Part shown: positions 1 through 8,359 of the stretch, piece after piece | Layout of the letters: every line of letters begins with the position of its first letter | How positions within the stretch are numbered: position 1 is the stretch's first letter | DNA from: Verrucomicrobiota bacterium | GTDB taxonomy: Bacteria; Verrucomicrobiota; Verrucomicrobiia; Limisphaerales; DSYF01 | DNA: 59,569 nucleotides | Direction of reading: 5' to 3' | NCBI GenBank assembly: GCA_025457615.1 | Contig: JALOTZ010000015.1 | Span: 1 to 59,569 of the forward strand | The notes under the pieces: model-generated | Database searches by the model: none | Told to the model about the DNA's origin: nothing | The model's input: the letters and a program-made list of their open reading frames with translations, nothing else | Program-made: the position numbers and the translations under genes

Positions 1-3000
1 GTTGCTGTAGGGCGAGTTGAGCCATTCGAGGTAGGTCGGCTCTGAGATGGGGCCGGTGTAGGTGTGGTTTTCGGCGGGGTCATTGGCGTCCTGGTGACAG
101 GCCGCGCAGACTTCGGCGACGAGTTGCGGCTGGTAGGCGGGTCGCATCAGGCCGGCGGAGTTGTAATCCGTGTCCCCGAGCACGCCGTATTGAACTTGAT
201 GCGCACTGTCGGTTGGGCGTGAAAATTCCACCGCGCCGGGGAAGAGGCCGGGGAAGTTGATTTTGTTCGTGTCCACGTTGGCGACCTTGTGGCAGACCTC
301 GCAGGAGACGCCGTGAACGGTGGCGGCATCAGGCGACAAGGTGGGATTTTGCAAGGGCGTGAAGGGAGAATGAATCCAGCGCACCGGCTGGTGGCAGGCG
401 GCGCATTCGGAATTTGGGTTGTGCGGGGCGAGCATGGAATCGCGCACATAGACGAAGCCGTTCGTGCCGTTGGCAGTGCCGAGGCCGCTGTAAGTGTCAT
501 GCACCCAGGTGTTCGAGCCAGCGCGGGCCATCGGGGTGCCCTGCCATTGGGCGAGTTGATTGGGATGGCAGACGCCGCAGGTGTCCGGCGGAAGGACGGC
601 GTAGTTGGAATTTTGCATGACGGGCACGGGTTCGAGCCACAAGGTCACATTGGTGCCCGGGGCGTTGGTGGTGATTGAGGCGTTGTAATGGCCCTTGTGC
701 GCCCCGACGAGCACGAGGCCGGAGCCGTTGTTCATCAATAGCGTGAAGGTGCCGTCCGGCGCGGTGTTCGTGTGGTTGGCGGTGGCTTGCAGGGTGACGC
801 GGGCACTGGGAATGGGTTGCAGCGTGACCGAATCCCGCACGGTGCCGGAGATGCCCGTCGGGGCGAGCGCGTTGACGGTGAGTTGAAAGCTGTTGCTCGC
901 ACTGAGGCCGCCCGCATCACTGACAACCACGGTGATAGTGGCGCTCCCGGATTGATTGGATTCGGGAGTCAGCGTGAGGGTGCGATTGGTGCCGCTGCCG
1001 CCCAGAACCAGCCCCGCGTCAATCAGCGCGGGATGGGACGACGTGGCGGTGACCACGAGATTGCTGGCGGCGGTCTCAATGTCCGTCACTTGGAATGGCA
1101 CCGCGCTGGAGGTGGTGTTCTCGTCCATCACTACGTTGGTGAAGGCGGAGATGGTGGGCGGATTGTTCACGTTAGGGCCGGTAAGCAGGAGGTTGTCGAA
1201 TGCCGCAACGCCCAGTGTGTTCGTGTCATGCGACGTCACCGCCAGCCCGGCGTAAATGGTGCCGGTCATGCTGATGGCTTGGGGGCTGCCCACCTGGGTC
1301 CAGGTGGTGCCGTTGGGGGATTGATAAGCCGTGAACGTGTTGCCGCTGCGGGTGAGTCGGACCCAGTAGGGCGAGGCGACGCTGGCTCCGGCGGTGTATT
1401 GGCTTGCGCCGTCCGCAGCGGGCCGCCAGGTGAAGGAGATGCCCTGGCTTGGCGTGCATCCCACGAAGGCATGTTGGGATCCGGCGGACAGATTCTGCCG
1501 GAGCATCACCCCGGCCAGTGCCCACGGATCGGTGTTTTGCTGGCTGGCCACGCGGACGGTCAGGGTCGCGTCGCCGACCAACGGACGGTGCATGAAATGG
1601 AAGCTGTCTTGCGCGCCCCAGATGTCCACACCCGCACCGGCGAGGGTGAAGGTGCCGAGTGCGTGGGTGGCATTGCCGGCCAGGCCAACGGGGCCGACGT
1701 CCTGATTGGTCCAAGGCGGCGGCAGGTTGACGAGGGGCGGCAGGCTCGCGATCCATTGGGTGAGCACGTTCAAGGCGGCGTTGTCCGTGAGTTCGCGGCC
1801 GAGCGGGGGCATGCGCAGGGCGGGGGCGTTGGTGGCCTGCCGCAGGTGCATCAGCGACTGCGGGACGCTCTGGGGCATGATGACGCGGGCGTTGGTGATG
1901 CCGAGGGAATTTTGCACCAGGCCGCCCACGATGTTTTGGCTCTCAAGCGGAGTGTCGAACCGCGCATCAAAATTGGCGCGGGCACCGTTGGGCCGGTGGC
2001 AATGGGCGCAATTGGCATCCAGATAGGAGCGGACCCTGGATTCGAGCGAGGCGGTGGGGTGATCCAGCGGGACAGCCTGCGAGAGGGAGGCGATGGTGTT
2101 TTCGGCAGGGGCGTTGGCGAAGTAGCCCGCGTGGCCGAGCGCGCGCAACTGGTTGTCGGTGACGCCAGTTTGCGGGTAGGTGAAGGTGCGGTTCATCTGG
2201 CAGGTGCGGGGGCCGAGCACGCTGCCGGCGTTGGCGTTGTGGCAGGTGCGGCAGTCGTCGCGTGAGGGATAATTCCAGACCTGGGTGCGGACGCCCGTCG
2301 CAGTCGTGATTAAAATGTTTTCTACGAGGCCGCCGGGGAGGAGGTCGGCGTCGGAATCATCCGCCCGCCATTTGTAGGTGAGGCCATACCATTGCTGGTT
2401 GGTGCCGTGAATGAGCAGGCGGGTTTCGAGCCGTTTGATGGCGGCAGGGTTGGTTTCGTTGACTGGCAGTTCAAAGTGCTTCACCAGCACGCTGCCCACC
2501 GGCCAGGTCCAGTTGCCGTTGGTGGCAAAGCCGATGGTTTCATTGGTGCCATAGGGGAAGCCATCGTTGGGAACCACCAGCCAGCGTTGTTTGCGGGCGC
2601 CATCGGACCAGAGGGGTGAGGCAATATCATAGGGCATCAGGGCGGCGGCGGGTGTCAGTGAAGCAGCGTCCGTGAAGGTGCCGGTCTGGGAGAGCAGCGC
2701 GGGCGGGGGCGTGCCTCCGCCGGAGGCTGAAAGTTTGTAAATGGACGTGCCGGGACCGGCCACCAGCAGGTAAAGCTCCTGATTCTGGTCCGTGCCAAAG
2801 GACGCCAGCCCGTAACTGCCGGGCGGCGCGGGCATGACACAGAGTTGCGTGACGACGGTGGGATTGACGCCGTCGTAGGTCATCGCCCAGATGCGCCCGG
2901 AGCCGTTGTCACCGAAAACATATTTGCCGACCAGCGACGGGAACTGGGTGCCGCGATAAACGTAGCCACCGATGACGCAGTTGTTGCCGCTGGCGTGCGC

Positions 3001-4110
3001 GTAGTCATGCACCGGCGGTGTCGAAACGCCGATGACGGGATCGGGCTGGCTCTTCGGTCCGGTGGCGAAACCCTCGCGGAAGGCCCACTGGTAGTTGTGG
3101 CCGGACTCGATGACGGAGACTTCCTCCCAGGCGTTCTGCCCCACGTCGCCCACCCAGATCCGGCTGGTGGGCGGATCAAACGTCATGCGATGCGGACTGC
3201 GCAGCCCGATGGCGTAGAACTCCTCCAATACACTGCCGCCGGCATCCTGCCACGGGTTGTCATTCGGGATGAAATAGTTGCTGGAGTAAGTGGCTGGCCA
3301 GCCGCCGGGAGGCGAACTGCTGGCCAACGGCTGCCTTCGGATGGGATGGCTGTTCGTGGGATTCATATCCACGTCAAGGCGCAGCACACCGCCAAAGAGG
3401 CCTGCGTTGATTTTCTGAGACCGGTTTAATTCATCGTTGGCATCCCCTTCATCACCAACTGTGAGGTAAAGCAAGCCATCGGGGCCAAAGAACATGCCGC
3501 CTCCGTTATGCCACAGGTGGCGGTCGAATTGGTTGATGAGCACCCGTTCAGAATCCGGATCCGCCACCAGCGAGCCGTCCGGCACGGTGAAGCGGGAGAG
3601 CCGGTTGTAGCTGTCCGTGTCGTTTGGCGCGTAACCCTGGCTGCCGGGGCCGACCGGCGACGGAGAATACGAATACCAGACATACACCCGGCCCCGGTTG
3701 GTGGAGCCCGCCACGCCATACTGCGGATGAAACGCCAGGCCCAGCACGCCGCAATCGTTGTAACCCTGCGTCTTGGCGGTCAAATCAAGGAACAGCGTCT
3801 TGGTGCTGGTCGCAGGCGAGTTGGTGATAAAGAAAATCTTCCCCTGCCGCTCGCCGATGTAGAGGCGGGTGGAATTCGGCTCCGCAGCAAACACAATCGG
3901 GTCATCGAATGTCAGGGCTGGAAAAGCCACCGTGGCCTGCCACGCCGCCGGACTTGGTTCCACCAACGGCAGGGCTCCATTCAGAAACGACCCGACAGGT
4001 GGGCGGTTGGTCAAGCCATAAGGCTGGGCCAGGGCACCTGTCAGGATTAACAGCAACAGTCCGCCGGTCAGCCATGCTCGGTAAAGGCGTTGAATCTTGG
4101 GAGTATTCAT
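1..4110 (-). CDS. Exported GSDH-type sugar dehydrogenase / multihaem c-type cytochrome fusion (3' end beyond window)
   Basis: One frame stays open from the ATG at 4110 to base 1, giving at least 1370 residues without a stop. The N-terminus (MNTPKIQRLYRAW, then a hydrophobic stretch ending in ALAQ) is a signal peptide. Residues about 40-440 look like a glucose/sorbosone-dehydrogenase beta-propeller (YIGERQGKIFFI, GLRSPHRMTFDP). Residues about 530-830 resemble SO2930-type dihaem cytochromes, with CRTCH at 620 and CAHCH at 701. A beta-sandwich, a cadherin-like stretch and a carboxypeptidase-regulatory-like domain follow. After residue 1170 comes a haem-rich tail with CGVCH at 1178, CAACH at 1236, CEVCH at 1270 and CAACH at 1335. 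All six motifs are read directly. The likely role is periplasmic or surface oxidation of a sugar-like substrate coupled to haem electron transfer, which is inferred. It is transcribed away from the Mo-cofactor operon; the box at 4230 lacks a good -10 in this direction. No strong Shine-Dalgarno is visible. Confidence 0.8.
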   Translation of the reverse strand, partial: MNTPKIQRLYRAWLTGGLLLLILTGALAQPYGLTNRPPVGSFLNGALPLVEPSPAAWQATVAFPALTFDDPIVFAAEPNSTRLYIGERQGKIFFITNSPATSTKTLFLDLTAKTQGYNDCGVLGLAFHPQYGVAGSTNRGRVYVWYSYSPSPVGPGSQGYAPNDTDSYNRLSRFTVPDGSLVADPDSERVLINQFDRHLWHNGGGMFFGPDGLLYLTVGDEGDANDELNRSQKINAGLFGGVLRLDVDMNPTNSHPIRRQPLASSSPPGGWPATYSSNYFIPNDNPWQDAGGSVLEEFYAIGLRSPHRMTFDPPTSRIWVGDVGQNAWEEVSVIESGHNYQWAFREGFATGPKSQPDPVIGVSTPPVHDYAHASGNNCVIGGYVYRGTQFPSLVGKYVFGDNGSGRIWAMTYDGVNPTVVTQLCVMPAPPGSYGLASFGTDQNQELYLLVAGPGTSIYKLSASGGGTPPPALLSQTGTFTDAASLTPAAALMPYDIASPLWSDGARKQRWLVVPNDGFPYGTNETIGFATNGNWTWPVGSVLVKHFELPVNETNPAAIKRLETRLLIHGTNQQWYGLTYKWRADDSDADLLPGGLVENILITTATGVRTQVWNYPSRDDCRTCHNANAGSVLGPRTCQMNRTFTYPQTGVTDNQLRALGHAGYFANAPAENTIASLSQAVPLDHPTASLESRVRSYLDANCAHCHRPNGARANFDARFDTPLESQNIVGGLVQNSLGITNARVIMPQSVPQSLMHLRQATNAPALRMPPLGRELTDNAALNVLTQWIASLPPLVNLPPPWTNQDVGPVGLAGNATHALGTFTLAGAGVDIWGAQDSFHFMHRPLVGDATLTVRVASQQNTDPWALAGVMLRQNLSAGSQHAFVGCTPSQGISFTWRPAADGASQYTAGASVASPYWVRLTRSGNTFTAYQSPNGTTWTQVGSPQAISMTGTIYAGLAVTSHDTNTLGVAAFDNLLLTGPNVNNPPTISAFTNVVMDENTTSSAVPFQVTDIETAASNLVVTATSSHPALIDAGLVLGGSGTNRTLTLTPESNQSGSATITVVVSDAGGLSASNSFQLTVNALAPTGISGTVRDSVTLQPIPSARVTLQATANHTNTAPDGTFTLLMNNGSGLVLVGAHKGHYNASITTNAPGTNVTLWLEPVPVMQNSNYAVLPPDTCGVCHPNQLAQWQGTPMARAGSNTWVHDTYSGLGTANGTNGFVYVRDSMLAPHNPNSECAACHQPVRWIHSPFTPLQNPTLSPDAATVHGVSCEVCHKVANVDTNKINFPGLFPGAVEFSRPTDSAHQVQYGVLGDTDYNSAGLMRPAYQPQLVAEVCAACHQDANDPAENHTYTGPISEPTYLEWLNSPYSN

Positions 4111-4229
4111 GGACTGAAATGATCTGAGTTTAAGTTGTTAGGGTTGCGGAGCCTTGGCCGGATTCGACGCCATCCAGCCAACGGCGGATCGTCCTGCCCG
4201 CCATTCTGCTTGGATATCCGCCTGACTCC

Positions 4230-4270
4230 TTGACCTGGGTCAAAGCCAGGCTGATGAGCTGCTTTAAAAT
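4230..4270 (+). promoter_or_regulatory. FNR/DNR-type box and -10 of the Mo-cofactor operon
   Basis: TTGACCTGGGTCAA occupies 4230-4243, a perfect TTGAC-N4-GTCAA palindrome. TAAAAT at 4265-4270 follows after 21 nt, the spacing of a class II Crp/Fnr-activated promoter. The predicted transcript would start about 4 nt before the ATG at 4281. Confidence 0.7.
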
Positions 4271-4280
4271 CACTTCAACC

Positions 4281-5207
4281 ATGCAACTGCGCTACGACGA
4301 GGATTTCATCGAGTCCGCCGCGTTTCTCTGCACGAGCGGAAAACGTAAGAGCGTTCCGTCGTTGCAGATCGTCCGCTTCCATCGCGAGCGTGAGAGGCTC
4401 TACGCCATTCTTGATCCCGACGAGCGCAACACGGCCTTCTTCAACCTGCACCTCGACTGGTTTCGCGAATGGGGTCTGGAGAAACTCATCACGGATCTGC
4501 TGAAGGAATTCCCGCTGCTGCCGGAGAAGCTGGCCGTGCTCGCGGTGCGGAAGACGCGCAACAAGAACGACGATGGCGCGGAACTTTACGTCAACGAAAC
4601 CGGCCAACGCAGCGCCATCCTCGCCTTGCGCCCGGAGTCCTTCGAGCGCGATGCCGCGCTGCGAGATTATGTGCGCCACGAGTTCACCCACTTGAGCGAC
4701 ATGCTTGATCCCGCCTTCGGCTACGCGCCCACGCTGGACCTTCCCGGATTGAACGGCGCGCAGCAACGCCTCGCCCGCGAGCGTTACCGCCTGCTGTGGG
4801 ACATCACGATTGATGGCCGCCTCGCCGCCGCCGGGCGCTCGCCGATGCAGCCCCGCGAGCAGCACGCCGCCGCGTTCGCGCGCGGCTACTCGTTCTGGTC
4901 GGAGCAAAGGCAAACTGAAACCTTCAACTCGCTCTGGGAATGCCGCGCGCCGCACCACGCGGATTTCCTCGCACTGATTGCCGACCCGCGTGGGTTGCGC
5001 GATGCGCATCGGCCCGAGCCGGGTGCGTCCTGCCCGTTGTGCGACTTTCCGACATTCCAATGGGCGGATGCGACGGTGTTGCCACCGGCAATTCTCCAGC
5101 GCATCACGGCGGAGTTTCCCGCGTGGCAGCCGGAGCAGAGCTTGTGCAGCCGCTGTCTGGAGACCTATGAAGCAACGGCCAGTCTGGAGTTGGCGTCGGC
5201 ATCATGA
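4281..5207 (+). CDS. HExxH metallopeptidase-like protein with C-terminal zinc knuckles
   Basis: This is a 308-residue protein. RHEFTH puts a gluzincin-type HExxH at residues 133-137 inside a predicted helix, so it is probably a zinc metallopeptidase or a zinc protein of that fold. Near the C-terminus, CPLC and CSRC form a treble-clef or ribbon-like cysteine pair, possibly a second metal site. No signal peptide is seen, so it is probably cytoplasmic. I chose the ATG at 4281 because the in-frame TTG at 4230 lies in the regulatory palindrome. It is the first gene of a run with MOSC, MobA and radical SAM genes, and it sits directly behind a nitrogen-oxide-type box. I do not recognise the family. 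A role in maturing or turning over a metalloenzyme is a guess from context. Confidence 0.7.
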   Translation: MQLRYDEDFIESAAFLCTSGKRKSVPSLQIVRFHRERERLYAILDPDERNTAFFNLHLDWFREWGLEKLITDLLKEFPLLPEKLAVLAVRKTRNKNDDGAELYVNETGQRSAILALRPESFERDAALRDYVRHEFTHLSDMLDPAFGYAPTLDLPGLNGAQQRLARERYRLLWDITIDGRLAAAGRSPMQPREQHAAAFARGYSFWSEQRQTETFNSLWECRAPHHADFLALIADPRGLRDAHRPEPGASCPLCDFPTFQWADATVLPPAILQRITAEFPAWQPEQSLCSRCLETYEATASLELASAS

Positions 5208-5222
5208 AATAATTTGGCAACT

Positions 5223-5687
5223 ATGTTGCGCGTTGAACATCTTTGCGTTTCGCCCGGTCATAATTTCTTTGGTCATCACGGGCAGGCGGCTGGTGGGCAT
5301 CCGATTGTAGTCGTTGAACATATCGAATGCGTTGCTGGACGTGGGATTCGCGGCGACCGTTTCTTTGATTACAAGGCGAACTACAAGGGGCAGATAACCT
5401 TTTTTGCAATGGAAGTGCTGGAGGCGCTGCGGCGCGAATTGAATCTGCCTGACGCCCAACCACTGGCTACCAGACGCAATGCCTTTACTCGCGGCGCAGA
5501 TTTGAATGGGCTGATCGGGAAACAATTCGAGGTGCAGGGCGTGCGATTCGAGGGCGTGGAGGAAAGCAGGCCATGTTACTGGATGAACTCGGCGCTAGGG
5601 CCGGGCGCGGAAGAGTGGTTGCGTGGCCGGGCAGGATTGCGTTGCCGCATCTTGACGGATGGCAGGCTTCATCGGGAAGGGTGTTGA
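5223..5687 (+). CDS. MOSC domain protein
   Basis: A 154-residue protein matching a stand-alone MOSC domain. It has the GIRGDRFFDY segment near the middle, the R-N-AFTRGADLN motif, and a conserved cysteine in ESRPCYWM. MOSC domains occur at the C-terminus of Mo-cofactor sulfurases and as small proteins thought to handle sulfur on, or bind, molybdopterin. It begins 15 nt after the metallopeptidase stop, and the mobA start lies 1 nt beyond its own stop, so it is co-transcribed with Mo-cofactor maturation. An in-frame TTG at 5214 could add three residues; the ATG at 5223 is preferred. Confidence 0.8.
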   Translation: MLRVEHLCVSPGHNFFGHHGQAAGGHPIVVVEHIECVAGRGIRGDRFFDYKANYKGQITFFAMEVLEALRRELNLPDAQPLATRRNAFTRGADLNGLIGKQFEVQGVRFEGVEESRPCYWMNSALGPGAEEWLRGRAGLRCRILTDGRLHREGC

Positions 5688-5688
5688 T

Positions 5689-6279
5689 ATGCAATTCAGT
5701 GCTCTCATCCTTGCGGGCGGCGAGTCCAAGCGCATGGGCCGCGACAAGGCGTGGATGGAAGTTGGCGGCAAGCCCTTGATTCAACTGGCCGTGGAGAAGG
5801 CCCGCGCGCTAGGCATCAAAGAAATCTTCATCTCGGGCCGTGCCGGTGGAGACTATTCGGCATTGAAGTGCCCAGTCCTGTTCGATCTTGAGCCAGGCTT
5901 TGGACCTATGGGTGGAATCGAGCGCGGGTTATACGAGTGTGCTTCCCCGTTATTGCTCGTGCTCGCGGTTGATTTGCCCCGGATGAGCCTGACACTCCTG
6001 GGCAGAATGCAAAATGCCTGTGACCGCCTGACCGGCGTCGTCCCAAAACTGAACGGGCAGCTTGAGCCGATGGCGGCGATATATCCTAAACGCTGTCATG
6101 CATTTGCTTTTGCGGCCATTGCCAGGTCTCATTATTCAGCACGCGCTTTTGCCTCCGCTTGCTTGGGCGAACGAGCCGTGCGGACGTTTGCTGCGACCCC
6201 GCGTGAAACCTCGAACTTTTTGAATTGGAATCGGCCCGCCGATTTTTCCGACGATACAGGAGTGTCCGCACCGAACTAA
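5689..6279 (+). CDS. mobA: Molybdenum cofactor guanylyltransferase
   Basis: A 196-residue protein. It opens with the nucleotidyltransferase signature LAGGESKRMGRDKAW near residue 8, the GTP-binding P-loop-like motif of MobA. DLEPGFGPMGGIERGL and AVDLPRMS follow and match the metal- and nucleotide-binding parts. MobA transfers GMP from GTP to Mo-molybdopterin to give the bis-MGD cofactor used by DMSO-reductase-family enzymes. The nitrate reductase at 33409-35625 needs that cofactor. The ATG at 5689 starts one base after the MOSC stop, and an upstream in-frame ATG at 5659 would overlap the MOSC gene. The length is normal for the family. Confidence 0.88.
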   Translation: MQFSALILAGGESKRMGRDKAWMEVGGKPLIQLAVEKARALGIKEIFISGRAGGDYSALKCPVLFDLEPGFGPMGGIERGLYECASPLLLVLAVDLPRMSLTLLGRMQNACDRLTGVVPKLNGQLEPMAAIYPKRCHAFAFAAIARSHYSARAFASACLGERAVRTFAATPRETSNFLNWNRPADFSDDTGVSAPN

Positions 6280-6286
6280 AGCCGTC

Positions 6287-7180
6287 ATGTGCCTACAGAA
6301 TGAATCCTTGAACGGCGCTCCCGCGCAATCTGCCGACGGAGCAAACAACACCGTGTTCGGACACCCTCGGGATTATCTTAACAAGCGGTTTGTTTATGCG
6401 GTGATCTCGCAGCGTGCGCACGGCCTTTCCATCGGCATCAACCTCACGCCGGACCATCACTGTAATTTCGACTGTGCCTATTGTGAAATTGACCGCGACC
6501 GTCCCGTGCGCGACCGGGAGGTGGACATCGCCATCCTCCTAAGCGAACTGGATGAGTTGCTTGTCATGGCCAAGGAAGAGCGGATGCGGGAAATTCCGTG
6601 GTTGCGCAACGTGCCTGACGAATTGCTGGAACTGAAGGAAGTAGCACTCAGCGGCGATGGCGAACCGACCTTATGTCCGAAGTTCCGTGAGGCTGTCGAA
6701 ACAGTTGTCCATCGGCGGGCACAGGAACAGCATCCATTCAAACTCGTTCTTGTCACCAACACAACGGGCCTTGGATTGCCCGATGTTCAACGTGCCCTGC
6801 GTCTATTTGCATCTTGGGACGAAATCTGGGTCAAACTGGATGCTGGCACACAACCCTATATGAATCGCATCAATCGGCCTGGCATCAGCCTGAAAGAAGT
6901 GTTGGACAACATCCATAGCATAGCCAAGACGCGCCCGGTCGTGGTGCAAAGCTTGTTTCCATTGTTGGACGGACTAGAGCCGCCAACCGAAGAGATTGAG
7001 GAATACGGACGCCGGCTGCTGGAATTGAAACAGGCGGGCGCGCAAATCTCGCTGGTTCAGATTTACTCGGCGCATCGTCCGCCGCATCGCCCGAACTGCG
7101 CACATCTGCCGTTAAAAACACTGTCCGATATTGCACGTCGTGTCAGGCGGGACACCGGTTTAAGAGTCGAGGTGTTTTGA
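6287..7180 (+). CDS. Radical SAM protein
   Basis: A 297-residue radical SAM enzyme. CNFDCAYCEID carries the CxxxCxxC [4Fe-4S] ligand set at about residue 63. LSGDGEPTLCPKF is the GGEP-like segment that contacts SAM, and VLVTNTTG and VKLDAG mark later barrel strands. The architecture resembles the wyosine-synthase-like or activase-like family of small radical SAM proteins without a SPASM extension. The substrate cannot be read from the sequence. It begins 7 nt after mobA, which suggests a role near molybdoenzyme maturation, but this is inference only. Confidence 0.78.
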   Translation: MCLQNESLNGAPAQSADGANNTVFGHPRDYLNKRFVYAVISQRAHGLSIGINLTPDHHCNFDCAYCEIDRDRPVRDREVDIAILLSELDELLVMAKEERMREIPWLRNVPDELLELKEVALSGDGEPTLCPKFREAVETVVHRRAQEQHPFKLVLVTNTTGLGLPDVQRALRLFASWDEIWVKLDAGTQPYMNRINRPGISLKEVLDNIHSIAKTRPVVVQSLFPLLDGLEPPTEEIEEYGRRLLELKQAGAQISLVQIYSAHRPPHRPNCAHLPLKTLSDIARRVRRDTGLRVEVF

Positions 7181-7196
7181 AATGACTGGAAACCTG

Positions 7197-7214
7197 GTGT
7201 TGGTCACTCAACAC
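7197..7214. terminator. Small hairpin between convergent genes
   Basis: GTGTTG at 7197-7202 and CAACAC at 7209-7214 form a 6-bp stem with a 6-nt loop. It sits between the convergent ends of the radical SAM gene (7180) and the hemerythrin gene (7242). There is no T-tract, so a terminator role is only suggested by position. Confidence 0.3.
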
Positions 7215-7241
7215 GCGATAGCCGAACAAAAACCGTGGCTG

Positions 7242-7640
7242 TCATTCCAGTGCCGGAAAGACGATGGTGTGCTCCTTGTGATTGTGTGCGGCCAGCAGCC
7301 TTTGCAGCGCGGTCTCCTCGGTATCGGTCGCTCTGTCCAAGCGGCTTAACTTCGCCTCGATGGCGGCTAGCAGTTTTATCACTTCCCGGTGCTCCTCCCG
7401 CAACAAATCGCAAGTGCCTTCCAAGCCGCCTCCAACTCTATGAAGGAACTCGGGAAAGACCTCGGCTTCTTCCCACTGAATCCGCCGAGTGATGGCGATT
7501 TTGAATTCGGCGAAACACTTTGCCGCCGCAGGAAAGTTTGATGCCTTGAGGGTTTGAAAGCGATGAAATGGCGCGCCAATCTCCTCGTCGTTCAACCACG
7601 AGTCGCCACTATGAGGCTGCCTTGCATCAGAGATTTTCAC
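7242..7640 (-). CDS. Hemerythrin-like (HHE) domain protein
   Basis: A 132-residue four-helix-type protein with the spaced His/Glu ligands of a hemerythrin di-iron site: H near residue 26, WEEAEVFPEF, LREEHREV and the C-terminal HNHKEHTIVFP. Hemerythrin-like proteins bind O2 or NO, or help repair Fe-S centres, and are often induced during denitrification. The start is a GTG at 7640. On the minus strand a FNR/DNR-type box (7687-7674) and TAGAAT (7652-7647) place the predicted transcription start on that GTG itself, so the message may be leaderless. It diverges from the DGC-domain gene and shares the same box. Confidence 0.82.
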   Translation of the reverse strand: MKISDARQPHSGDSWLNDEEIGAPFHRFQTLKASNFPAAAKCFAEFKIAITRRIQWEEAEVFPEFLHRVGGGLEGTCDLLREEHREVIKLLAAIEAKLSRLDRATDTEETALQRLLAAHNHKEHTIVFPALE

Positions 7641-7646
7641 TCAGAC

Positions 7647-7715
7647 ATTCTAGGAAAGCCGTGGCAAGAAGCCTTGACGTAGGTCAAAGCCCGTCGTCGT
7701 CAGGTTCTTTACCCT
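7647..7715. promoter_or_regulatory. Bidirectional FNR/DNR-type promoter region
   Basis: TTGACGTAGGTCAA at 7674-7687 is flanked on both sides by -10-like hexamers. TAGAAT (read on the minus strand, 7652-7647) lies 21 nt away. TACCCT (plus strand, 7710-7715) lies 22 nt away. One palindrome could therefore serve hemerythrin leftward and the DGC operon rightward. The leftward -10 is the better match. Confidence 0.65.
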
Positions 7716-7745
7716 TGGGAGCGTGAGTCAAAAGGCTCGCGTGGC

Positions 7746-8246
7746 ATGAATGACGACAAAAAGCTTCCGTTGGTTTACGCCTGTTCCGGCGCATCAAGCG
7801 CGGCGCAGTTGGCCAATCACATTGCGGTGAAGCTGGACCGGCTCAAGGTCGCGGAGATGTCCTGCATCGCGGGTGTGGGCGGCGACGTGAAGCCGTTGGT
7901 GAAAACTGCCTTGTCCGGGCGGCCCATCATCGCGCTGGACGGTTGCCCATTGCAGTGCGCGGCGAAGATTCTGGCGCGGCACGGCTTGAAGGCGGACAAG
8001 CATCTGGACTTGAGCGAACTCGGCGTGAAGAAACGCAAGCATGAGGATTTTGATCCGCAGGAGGCGGCGCGCGTGCTCCAGCAGTTGCTTGATGCGCCAG
8101 ATTTCCCGGGTCGTTCCCAGACTGCCGCCAACACCTTGACTTCGGCGATGACACCCACGCCTGCCGCTGCGGCGGACGAGCCAATGAAAAGCGCCAGTCC
8201 GCCCTGTTACCTGGCGGAGTTTGATCGCTCGCCGCCAAAAACCTGA
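7746..8246 (+). CDS. DGC-domain putative zinc-binding protein
   Basis: A 166-residue protein. Residues 1-115 match the DGC domain family: YACSGASSAAQ near the start, MSCIAGVGG, then the name-giving DGCPLQCA with its C-x3-C. These cysteines are thought to bind zinc, and the biochemical role of the family is unknown. The last 50 residues are low complexity (Ala/Pro/Thr) and probably disordered. It lies 59 nt downstream of the shared box at 7674 and is the first gene of a run that continues into the radical SAM and flavoprotein genes. In other bacteria DGC proteins recur near nitrogen-oxide or anaerobic genes, which fits here. Confidence 0.75.
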   Translation: MNDDKKLPLVYACSGASSAAQLANHIAVKLDRLKVAEMSCIAGVGGDVKPLVKTALSGRPIIALDGCPLQCAAKILARHGLKADKHLDLSELGVKKRKHEDFDPQEAARVLQQLLDAPDFPGRSQTAANTLTSAMTPTPAAAADEPMKSASPPCYLAEFDRSPPKT

Positions 8247-8359
8247 GCGGGCTGACCGTCTGGCTGGGGTGCGCTGGCGATTGAATGTCGGAGTTGAGTC
8301 CACTGGAGTCAGAGGGCAATTGGCACTGGGCTGTGGCAAGGCTCTAAATTTCTCACATC

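Noticed and set aside
772..2265. A long plus-strand frame of 497 codons opposite the sugar dehydrogenase gene
   Set aside because: It is rich in Gly/Val/Ala without domain motifs. The minus-strand frame has a signal peptide and six CxxCH motifs, so the plus frame is a G+C artefact.
4230..4280. An N-terminal extension of the metalloprotein from a TTG at 4230
   Set aside because: That codon is part of the regulatory palindrome, and the ATG at 4281 sits at the expected distance from the -10.
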